A DNA stretch of 5,922 bases from Clostridia bacterium (GTDB lineage: Bacteria > Bacillota_A > Clostridia > Oscillospirales > Acutalibacteraceae): contig JAFXNY010000167.1 of NCBI GenBank assembly GCA_017529165.1, forward strand, positions 1 to 5,922, given 5' to 3'. Shown here piece by piece: positions 1-5,922 of the stretch. Every line of letters starts with the position of its first letter. The stretch's first letter is position 1. The position numbers and the translations under genes are program-made. The notes below the pieces were generated by a model. The model saw only the letters and a program-made list of their open reading frames with translations. It made no database searches and had not been told where the DNA came from.

Positions 1-400
1 GCTTCGCGCCGTACTTGGAGCGGGCCTGCATGCGTTTCGCAACGCCCTGCGCGTCAAGAGTTCCGCGAATGATGTGATAACGCACACCGGGGAGATCCTT
101 AACACGGCCGCCACGAATCAGAACAACGCTGTGTTCCTGAAGATTGTGGCCTATTCCGGGAATATAAGCCGAAACTTCAATTCCGTTGGAAAGACGAACT
201 CTTGCAATTTTACGAAGAGCCGAATTAGGCTTTTTAGGCGTAGATGTCTTAACAGCTGTGCAAACGCCGCGCTTCTGCGGAGAATCATTATCGGTAAGGT
301 TACGCTTCATGGAATTATATCCTTTGAGGAGCGCAGGAGCCTTAGCCTTTTTCTCTACCGTCTCACGACCACTGCGAACTAACTGGTTAAAGGTTGGCAC
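1..400 (-). CDS. rpsL: 30S ribosomal protein S12 (3' end truncated by window edge)
   Basis: S12 is the small-subunit protein at the decoding centre that helps govern tRNA selection accuracy. The visible 133 residues begin [11 protein letters not shown] and hold the family blocks PQKRGVCT (41-48), [11 protein letters not shown] (54-64), [26 protein letters not shown] (around 84-109) and ARSKYGAK at the edge. Only a few basic residues should be missing compared with Gram-positive homologues of about 137-140 aa. The insert between residues 11 and 40 is the longer Gram-positive form. Lysines 56 and 101 (E. coli K42 and K87, the classic streptomycin-resistance sites) are wild type, and Asp102 corresponds to the methylthiolated aspartate. 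The start is GTG: in-frame TAG and TGA codons lie just upstream, and AAAGGAG (411-417) precedes it by 10 nt. It has its own promoter and is normally followed by rpsG and fusA. GC content rises to about 67% in the last 60 bases. Confidence 0.98.
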   Translation of the reverse strand, partial: MPTFNQLVRSGRETVEKKAKAPALLKGYNSMKRNLTDNDSPQKRGVCTAVKTSTPKKPNSALRKIARVRLSNGIEVSAYIPGIGHNLQEHSVVLIRGGRVKDLPGVRYHIIRGTLDAQGVAKRMQARSKYGAK

Positions 401-432
401 TACTCACTATCTCCTTTCTTAATTTTCTGCAC

Positions 433-455
433 GCCGCATTTTTGCACAATACGGC
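433..455 (-). other. Leader hairpin near the 5' end of the rpsL mRNA
   Basis: On the minus-strand RNA, GCCGUAUU (455 to 448) can pair with AAUGCGGC (440 to 433) over 8 bp including one U-G wobble, with a 7-nt loop. The wobble pairs only in the minus-strand RNA; on the plus strand it would be a C/A mismatch. With the promoter predicted at 466-494, transcription should start near 459, so the hairpin would sit within a few bases of the 5' end. It may protect the mRNA or have a regulatory role, but the pairing is short and the function is not known. Confidence 0.4.
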
Positions 456-465
456 ATACTAACAA

Positions 466-494
466 ATAATAACATCAATGTATTTATTTGTCAA
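466..494 (-). promoter_or_regulatory. rpsL (str operon) sigma-A promoter
   Basis: Read on the minus strand, a perfect -35 box TTGACA (494-489) is followed by a 17-bp spacer and the -10 box TATTAT (471-466), five of six to consensus. The predicted start is near 459, giving a leader of about 59 nt before the GTG of rpsL. The bases immediately upstream (about 497-521) are A/T tracts at the position of an UP element, and they double as the T-rich tail of the groEL terminator. This is the strongest promoter match in the window, as suits a ribosomal protein gene. Confidence 0.87.
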
Positions 495-507
495 GGGTTT
501 TTACCTT

Positions 508-546
508 AAAAACACAAAAAATGTGTGCGGAGGTTTCCCTCCGCAC
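508..546 (-). terminator. Rho-independent terminator of groES-groEL
   Basis: On the minus strand a perfect 9-bp stem, GTGCGGAGG (546-538) with CCTCCGCAC (533-525), closes a GAAA (GNRA) tetraloop. It is followed after ACA by TTTTTT, GTG and TTTTT down to position 508. The GC-rich stem and T-rich tail make it a strong intrinsic terminator 37 nt after the groEL stop. On the plus strand no T-tract follows the stem, so it is probably one-directional. Confidence 0.92.
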
Positions 547-547
547 C

Positions 548-582
548 GTCTAATATCTAACATCTAATGTCTAAAGTCTAGT
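548..582. repeat. Five tandem copies of a 7-bp unit (RTCTAAN)
   Basis: On the plus strand the units are GTCTAAT, ATCTAAC, ATCTAAT, GTCTAAA and GTCTAGT, 35 bp in all. They begin two bases from the terminator stem and end at the base before the groEL stop codon. On the minus (transcribed) strand every unit carries TAG, and because 7 is not a multiple of 3 successive units put stops in different frames, covering all three just after groEL. The last unit, next to groEL, is the most diverged. Function unknown; replication slippage is the simplest origin. Confidence 0.8.
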
Positions 583-2235
<1,653 letters not shown>

Positions 2236-2239
2236 CTAA

Positions 2240-2527
2240 TTATTCGACTATTGCTAAAATATCGGATACACGAAGAATGGTATATTCTTCATCGTCTATT
2301 TTAATATCTGTGCCGGAATACTTTGCGGCAACAACCTTTTGACCAACTTTTATGCCTTTGGTCGATACCTCTTTGCCGTCAACGATGCCGCCGGGGCCTA
2401 CCGCCACAACTTCGGCAATCTGCGGCTTTTCCTTTGAAGCGGAAGTAAGAACAATACCGCTTTTAGTGGTCTGCTCTGCTTCTGCCGCCTTGATAACAAC
2501 ATTGTCTGCTAATGGTTTTAGTGTCAT
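2240..2527 (-). CDS. groES: Co-chaperonin GroES (Hsp10)
   Basis: GroES forms the seven-membered lid that closes the GroEL cage. The 95-residue product begins MTLKPLADNVVIK and has the family layout. The mobile loop at about 16-33 contains the GroEL-binding tripeptide IVL (25-27). VAVGPGG (41-47) lies in the roof-hairpin region, and the C-terminal strand is YTILRVSDILAIVE. The length matches the usual 94-97. The ATG at 2527 is chosen because GGAGG (2535-2539) lies 7 nt before it and the protein begins at the conserved position. An in-frame ATG at 2545 would place that ribosome site inside the gene and add six unconserved residues. It is the first gene of the groES-groEL operon, with its own promoter at 2572-2599 and a CtsR-like operator, and no CIRCE element in the short leader. 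Confidence 0.98.
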   Translation of the reverse strand: MTLKPLADNVVIKAAEAEQTTKSGIVLTSASKEKPQIAEVVAVGPGGIVDGKEVSTKGIKVGQKVVAAKYSGTDIKIDDEEYTILRVSDILAIVE

Positions 2528-2534
2528 AAAATCT

Positions 2535-2540
2535 CCTCCA
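2535..2540 (-). promoter_or_regulatory. Ribosome binding site fixing the groES start
   Basis: TGGAGG (2540-2535) is a strong Shine-Dalgarno core 7 nt before the ATG at 2527. It falls inside the reading frame opened by the alternative ATG at 2545, which argues that the downstream ATG is the real start. Confidence 0.85.
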
Positions 2541-2571
2541 AACACTAATATATTATTTCCTATATTTACCT

Positions 2572-2599
2572 ATTATAGTCACTAATTTTCAAAAGTCAA
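2572..2599 (-). promoter_or_regulatory. groES-groEL sigma-A promoter
   Basis: On the minus strand TTGACT (2599-2594, five of six) and a perfect TATAAT (2577-2572) are separated by 16 bp. Transcription should start near 2565, about 38 nt before the groES ATG. A second TTGACT lies 10 bp further upstream (2609-2604) but is too far from this -10 box to serve it. The -35 box contains the TGA stop codon of the lipid kinase gene (2596-2598), so the promoter is nested in the end of that gene. Confidence 0.8.
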
Positions 2600-2610
2600 G
2601 TAAAGTCAAA
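2594..2610 (+). promoter_or_regulatory. Candidate CtsR operator over the groESL -35 box
   Basis: The plus strand reads AGTCAAG TAA AGTCAAA. The published CtsR box of Firmicutes is a direct heptad repeat RGTCAAA-NAN-RGTCAAA. Thirteen of 14 heptad positions fit, with G for A at the end of the first heptad, and the three-base spacer has the expected central A. Placement over a -35 box is typical of CtsR-repressed clp and groESL promoters, where binding blocks RNA polymerase until heat inactivates CtsR. Some of the match is built in, because a TTGACT -35 box is itself most of a heptad. However, the second perfect heptad at the correct spacing is not required by the promoter. No ctsR gene is in the window. 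Confidence 0.62.
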
Positions 2611-3534
2611 AACTTTTAACGATTTCTTAATATTTCGGTAAACGCTTTTCGGCAAAATGAACCTCACACCGCCCTTTACAAGAGAAAACGCCATATGTTT
2701 AGTTTCAATAATTTCACCGTCAAGATTAACAGGAACGGGCGTTTTAGCCCAAAACTCCATACTTTCACATTTTTTAAGTGTACAATAGTCAAGTGAGCTG
2801 TGAAGCCCTTTTTCATAAAGGGATAGGAACTTTGGAACTTTAAGTTTTGAAATAGTATCAACCTTTGTAAAATCAAGCATATTATCAAATGGGTTTGCAT
2901 CGGGTGCGCTTTTATAACCGCCGCCATAATACGGTGCATTGGCGATAACCGCAAAAAGACAGTCTTCACTTTTTGTCTCTTCGCCGTCAACCGAAAGATT
3001 TATACTAACACCTATTTTACCGAAAAAGGTTTTAAGCACGGCAAGCTTATACGCCATACTGCCTGAAACTCCTCGCCAGCCTTTGAAAATATTCATATCT
3101 CTGGCTACTACTGCATCCATGCCTACAGAACAGCCGTTTAGACAATAGTAATCATTTGCTTTAATAATATCGGTAGGAACCGCTGTGCCTTTAATCTGTT
3201 CAAATATATCAGAAAAGGGTGCGCTATCCGGGAAAAACTTTAAAAAATCATTTGCCGAGCCGCAAGGAATAACGCCTAAGCTTACATTATCATATCCGAC
3301 AATACCGTTAAGCACTTCAAAAACTGTACCCTCGCCGCCGCAGGCAAAAATTGATATTTTCTCACCGCTCTTGGCGGCGCTTTTAGCCTTTTGTTTAGCA
3401 TCGTCCGGTGCTTTGGTTATGTAAATATCATATTCATAATCGAAATCTTCAAAGCTCTCGTGAATACCCTTTATTATTTCTTTCTGCCGGTTTCCCTTGC
3501 CGGCATTAGGGTTTACTATGAATAGATACTTCAT
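2596..3534 (-). CDS. Diacylglycerol kinase family lipid kinase (DAGK_cat; YegS/DgkB-like)
   Basis: Members phosphorylate diacylglycerol or related lipids with ATP at the inner membrane face, as soluble proteins without membrane segments. The 312 residues fit the usual 290-330. The nucleotide-binding start is NPNAGKG (8-14), followed by the signature loop CGGEGTVFEVLNG (65-77), PCGSANDFLKFF (90-101), NGCSVGMDA (133-141), ANAPYYGGGYKSAPDA (198-213) and VNLDGE (269-274), whose Asp272 aligns with the catalytic base of DgkB/YegS enzymes. Oddly, the near-invariant GGDGT reads GGEGT (codon GAG), and the usual G-T-G-N-D is GSAND; activity or substrate may differ. The substrate cannot be read from sequence, so no symbol is given. 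The ATG overlaps the methyltransferase stop by one base (TAATG), with only a weak AGGTG site, so translation is probably coupled. Its last three codons and stop carry the groESL promoter and operator. Confidence 0.9.
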   Translation of the reverse strand: MKYLFIVNPNAGKGNRQKEIIKGIHESFEDFDYEYDIYITKAPDDAKQKAKSAAKSGEKISIFACGGEGTVFEVLNGIVGYDNVSLGVIPCGSANDFLKFFPDSAPFSDIFEQIKGTAVPTDIIKANDYYCLNGCSVGMDAVVARDMNIFKGWRGVSGSMAYKLAVLKTFFGKIGVSINLSVDGEETKSEDCLFAVIANAPYYGGGYKSAPDANPFDNMLDFTKVDTISKLKVPKFLSLYEKGLHSSLDYCTLKKCESMEFWAKTPVPVNLDGEIIETKHMAFSLVKGGVRFILPKSVYRNIKKSLKVFDFT

Positions 3535-4673
3535 TATATTTGCACCTGACCATTTCTAAAATACATAAACAACTGGCACTTTATCATACCGTTATAAAGC
3601 TTTCTGCGCTTATCGGCGGTTTTGCCGAATATTTTTTCAAACTCATCGTGAGGGCTTATTACAAAATACTTTTTGCCCGCCTTCATATCAAAACGCTCGC
3701 CCATAACTTTATATAATTCTTCCGCAGATTTAATATCTAATAGCCGCTCTCCATAAGGGGGGTTAGTTATTACAAGCAATCGTTCATCGGGTGTGCTGAA
3801 ATCTTTTACATCCCGAATACTTGCTTTAACATACTTCTCTACCCCTGCTTTTTTGGCGTTTGCAAGCGTTAGCTCTACACAGTTTCTATCTATATCAAAC
3901 CCTTGTGCAGAAAACTCTATGTTATGGAGTATATTGTCCTGTGCACGCATTCGTTCCTCTTGCCATACTTTTTTATCAAGAAAGCTAAATCTCTCTGCAG
4001 CAAAAAATCTATTAAGCCCCGGTGCTCGCTTTGTAGCCATAAGCGCCGCTTCAATAAGTATTGTTCCGCTCCCGCAAAACGGGTCATACAAATGTGTATC
4101 CGGATATATTCTTGCAAGGTCGCACATAGCGGCGGCAAGGGTTTCTTTAAGAGGCGCATCGTTTGAGTTTCTTCTGTATCCTCTCTTATGAAGTCCCTCA
4201 CCCGAAGTATCAATCATAAGTGTGACTTCGTCTTTAAGTATAGTAAACTTAACCTTACACTCGGCACCCGTCTCACTAAACCAATTAATACCGTATTCTG
4301 CAGACATTCTATCAACAAAAGCTTTTTTTATTATAGACTGGCAATCGGGTATACTGAAAAGAGCAGAACTAATACTCGACCCTGTTACCGGAAAGGCATT
4401 ATCTTTGCCTATATAACGCTCCCAATCGAGATTTTTAACGCCGTCAAACAGTTCGGTAAAGCTTGTTGCCCTGAACCGGCCTACCACTATTAAAATACGC
4501 TCCGCAAAGCGTGAACAGATATTAGCACGGGCGAGCATATTGCCGTCACCTTTAAGTAATACCCTGCCGTTTTCTGACTTTACATCATCAAAACCCATAC
4601 GGCGAAACTCATCGGCGGCAATGCTTTCTATTCCGAACAAAGTAGGTGCAGCAAGATCATACATTTCTCCCAT
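3534..4673 (-). CDS. THUMP-domain class I SAM-dependent RNA methyltransferase (RlmL/YpsC type)
   Basis: Related to the N-terminal half of E. coli RlmKL, which makes m2G2445 in 23S rRNA, and to Bacillus YpsC; the exact target here is inferred. In the 379-residue product an N-terminal ferredoxin-like and THUMP RNA-binding region (about 1-155) is followed by the linker GLHKRGYRR (160-168) and the Rossmann methyltransferase. That domain shows SAM motif I YDPFCGSGTILIEAA (196-210), GFDIDRN (258-264) and the catalytic NPPYGER (304-310), typical of N2-guanine or N6-adenine transfer. The RlmK half of the E. coli fusion is absent, as is usual in Firmicutes. The start is the ATG at 4673, which shares one base with the fumarase stop (TAATG). 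An in-frame ATG at 4709 would overlap fumarase by 37 bases and add 12 unconserved residues. The ribosome site is weak (GGTG), consistent with translational coupling. The gene ends by another TAATG overlap with the lipid kinase. Confidence 0.92.
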   Translation of the reverse strand: MGEMYDLAAPTLFGIESIAADEFRRMGFDDVKSENGRVLLKGDGNMLARANICSRFAERILIVVGRFRATSFTELFDGVKNLDWERYIGKDNAFPVTGSSISSALFSIPDCQSIIKKAFVDRMSAEYGINWFSETGAECKVKFTILKDEVTLMIDTSGEGLHKRGYRRNSNDAPLKETLAAAMCDLARIYPDTHLYDPFCGSGTILIEAALMATKRAPGLNRFFAAERFSFLDKKVWQEERMRAQDNILHNIEFSAQGFDIDRNCVELTLANAKKAGVEKYVKASIRDVKDFSTPDERLLVITNPPYGERLLDIKSAEELYKVMGERFDMKAGKKYFVISPHDEFEKIFGKTADKRRKLYNGMIKCQLFMYFRNGQVQI

Positions 4674-5515
4674 TATATCACCGCCCGAGCATGCCTTGTA
4701 ACATGGCAACCGATATTTATTGCAACCGGCAGTCCTGCTATATGAGTAGGTGCCGTTTCAATATTAACGGCAAGGGCAGTAGTTTTTCCACCAAAGCCCT
4801 GCGGGCCAATACCAAGCTTGTTAATTTCGTTAAGCAATACTCTTTCAAGATTGGCATAGTATTCATTTTCATTGCGTTTGTCAACACTACGGCACAAAGC
4901 CGCCTTTGAAAGATAAGCACAGCTTTCAAAATCTCCACCTATACCAACGCCTACCACAATCGGAGGACACGGTTTTGAGCCGGCACTTTTTACTGTTTCA
5001 ATAACTGCATCTATAACGCCAGCCTCGCCATCTGCCGGAGTAAGCATAAAAATCCTGCTCATATTTTCACTGCCAAAGCCTTTAGGACAAACGGTTACCG
5101 TAACCTTATCACCCTTAACAATCTTTGTGTGTATCACAGCCGGAGTATTATCATTCGTATTCTCTCGTTTTAGCGGGTCGGACACGATAGATTTACGCAA
5201 AAGCCCCTTACAGTATCCGTTTGCAACGCCCTTATTTACTGCTTCATAGAGGTCGCCACCCGTAAAATGAACATCCTGCCCCACTTCCAGAAATACTACC
5301 GCCATACCGGTATCCTGACATATAGGTATATTGAGCTCTCTTGCGGTGATGATGTTCTCCTGCAAATCATCAAGAACAGATTTTGCAATACTATTTTCCT
5401 CCGCTTTTTGCGTTGAAAAAATACACTCGCATAAATCTTCCGGCAAGCACTTATTAGCCCTAATACATAACTTTTCTATTGTCTCTTCAATAATGCCGAC
5501 ACTAATTTCTCTCAT
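4673..5515 (-). CDS. Class I fumarate hydratase, alpha subunit (Fe-S hydro-lyase)
   Basis: This oxygen-sensitive [4Fe-4S] enzyme interconverts fumarate and L-malate in the branched TCA pathway of anaerobes; the closely related L-tartrate dehydratase alpha (TtdA) is the main alternative. The 280 residues are standard alpha-subunit length. The likely cluster cysteines are all present: Cys66 in PICQDTGMAV, Cys183 in KPCPPIVVGVGIGG, and Cys270 in the C-terminal NIGCHVTRHARAVI. GFGSENMS (146-153) and GIGPQGFGGKTTA (235-247) are also family blocks. The ATG at 5515 is preceded by GGAG (5522-5525) with 6-nt spacing; an upstream in-frame TTG at 5527 sits over that ribosome site and is rejected. The beta subunit normally encoded next door is absent: a methyltransferase follows with a one-base overlap, and an S1 protein precedes. 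The alpha chain alone is not expected to make a complete active site. A terminator lies immediately upstream. Confidence 0.94.
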   Translation of the reverse strand: MREISVGIIEETIEKLCIRANKCLPEDLCECIFSTQKAEENSIAKSVLDDLQENIITARELNIPICQDTGMAVVFLEVGQDVHFTGGDLYEAVNKGVANGYCKGLLRKSIVSDPLKRENTNDNTPAVIHTKIVKGDKVTVTVCPKGFGSENMSRIFMLTPADGEAGVIDAVIETVKSAGSKPCPPIVVGVGIGGDFESCAYLSKAALCRSVDKRNENEYYANLERVLLNEINKLGIGPQGFGGKTTALAVNIETAPTHIAGLPVAINIGCHVTRHARAVI

Positions 5516-5521
5516 CTTTTT

Positions 5522-5525
5522 CTCC
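5522..5525 (-). promoter_or_regulatory. Ribosome binding site fixing the fumarase alpha start
   Basis: GGAG (5525-5522) lies 6 nt before the ATG at 5515. The alternative TTG start at 5527 overlaps this motif, so it would lack its own ribosome site. The motif directly follows the T-tract of the upstream terminator. Confidence 0.75.
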
Positions 5526-5559
5526 AAAACAAAAGGCAGTAACGCTTTAGCGTACCGCC
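5526..5559 (-). terminator. Intrinsic terminator after the S1-domain gene
   Basis: On the minus strand GGCGGTACGC (5559-5550) pairs with GCGTTACTGCC (5545-5535) around a TAAA loop, with one G-T wobble and one bulged T. It is followed by TTTTGTTTT (5534-5526). It lies 7 nt after the S1 gene stop and its tail touches the fumarase ribosome site at 5525. No convincing promoter fits between it and fumarase, so it may be a leaky terminator or attenuator that sets the level of the downstream operon. Confidence 0.8.
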
Positions 5560-5566
5560 CCCAATT

Positions 5567-5922
5567 TTATCTACCGCCTGCTCCTCGTTTATTACGACGG
5601 GCTTCGGGGTTTTTTCTTTTTAAGTCTGATATTTTTTCGTCACTTCTCTGCTTAAACTTACTCATCATTTCCTCAAAGCTTGACGGTGCAGAAGACTCCG
5701 ATTCCCAAACAAATGACTTATCAGGTTTAGAAGGAACTCTCGGTGCACGGGGTTTCCGTTCCTTTCGCACTTCATTATTTTCCGGCAAAGCTTTTCTTAT
5801 ACTGAGTGCTATTTTTCCATCATCAGCAACAGAAATTACCTTCATTTTAGCTGTATCGCCGACTTTTACGAAATCGTGAATGTCATTGACAAAGTCACGG
5901 GAAATCTCGGAAATATGTACCA
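5567..5922 (-). CDS. S1 RNA-binding domain protein, YabR/GSP13-like (N-terminus outside window)
   Basis: Only the last 117 residues are visible, and the frame stays open past the window edge. The first 45 or so are the second half of an S1 (OB-fold) domain: VHISEIS, then DFVKVGDTAKMKVI, then DDGKIALSIRKA. This matches single-S1 Firmicute proteins such as YabR and general stress protein 13, which bind RNA or ribosomes; the exact role is uncertain. The following tail of about 70 residues is low-complexity and charged. It contains a basic KERKPRAPR stretch, a SFEEMMSKFKQRSDEKISDLKR segment (about 80-101 of the visible part, likely helical) and a basic RRNKRGAGGR end, a layout common in clostridial members. 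A start codon at 5845 would cut the S1 domain in half and is not the true start. The gene ends 7 nt before a terminator. Confidence 0.87.
   Translation of the reverse strand, partial: VHISEISRDFVNDIHDFVKVGDTAKMKVISVADDGKIALSIRKALPENNEVRKERKPRAPRVPSKPDKSFVWESESSAPSSFEEMMSKFKQRSDEKISDLKRKNPEARRNKRGAGGR

Noticed and set aside
74..422. Two plus-strand open frames of 102 and 78 codons
   Set aside because: Both lie antisense to rpsL, whose product is unmistakable.
2528..2600. Possible CIRCE element from repeated TTAGTG motifs near groES
   Set aside because: The two copies are direct, not inverted, and do not match TTAGCACTC/GAGTGCTAA or its 9-bp spacing.
3532..4677. TATAAT sequences at both gene junctions (ATATAATG) as internal promoters
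   Set aside because: No -35 box better than three of six lies 16-18 bp upstream; the hexamers are explained by the TAATG overlaps.
4674..4709. Upstream ATG start for the methyltransferase
   Set aside because: It adds 12 residues unlike the family start and overlaps fumarase by 37 bases; the TAATG coupling favours 4673.
5516..5527. TTG start adding four residues to fumarase alpha
   Set aside because: It overlaps the GGAG that is well placed for the ATG at 5515.
5570..5600. TAAAAT as a -10 box for the fumarase operon
   Set aside because: The hexamer 17 bp upstream is a poor -35 match, and transcripts would begin within or just before the terminator hairpin.

Overview
All recognisable genes lie on the minus strand, so transcription runs from the high to the low coordinates. 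In that order they are: an S1-domain RNA-binding protein (N-terminus off the window), a class I fumarase alpha subunit, a THUMP/SAM RNA methyltransferase, a diacylglycerol-kinase-family lipid kinase, groES, groEL, and rpsL (last few codons off the window). The moderately AT-rich composition, strong AGGAGG-type ribosome sites, the two-subunit iron-sulfur fumarase, the long Gram-positive form of S12 and a YabR-like S1 protein together suggest an anaerobic Firmicute, probably a class Clostridia gut-type organism. That taxonomic guess is inference; no 16S or other decisive marker is present.

Upstream block (5922 to 2596). The S1 protein ends just before a good intrinsic terminator whose T-tract runs almost into the fumarase ribosome site. 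Fumarase alpha, the methyltransferase and the lipid kinase are joined by two identical TAATG stop/start overlaps, so they look like one translationally coupled operon. The fumarase beta subunit expected beside alpha is missing from the window. The lipid kinase has an E for D change in its signature GGDGT motif.

Chaperonin block (2610 to 508). groES-groEL has its own promoter, and its -35 box contains the stop codon of the lipid kinase gene. No CIRCE (HrcA) operator is visible. Instead, two heptads closely matching the CtsR operator lie across the -35 region. GroEL ends in an alanine-rich tail with a single GGM, followed by an exact five-unit array of a 7-bp repeat and a strong GAAA-tetraloop terminator.

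rpsL block (521 to 1). A near-consensus promoter (TTGACA, 17 bp, TATTAT) sits directly after the groEL terminator and drives rpsL through a leader of about 60 nt that can form a hairpin near its 5' end. The genes serve translation, RNA modification, protein folding, central metabolism and lipid turnover. I see no mobile element, CRISPR array, tRNA, rRNA or evidence of a new defence or biosynthetic system. The points most worth following are the predicted CtsR control of groESL, the orphan fumarase alpha subunit and the terminator abutting it.
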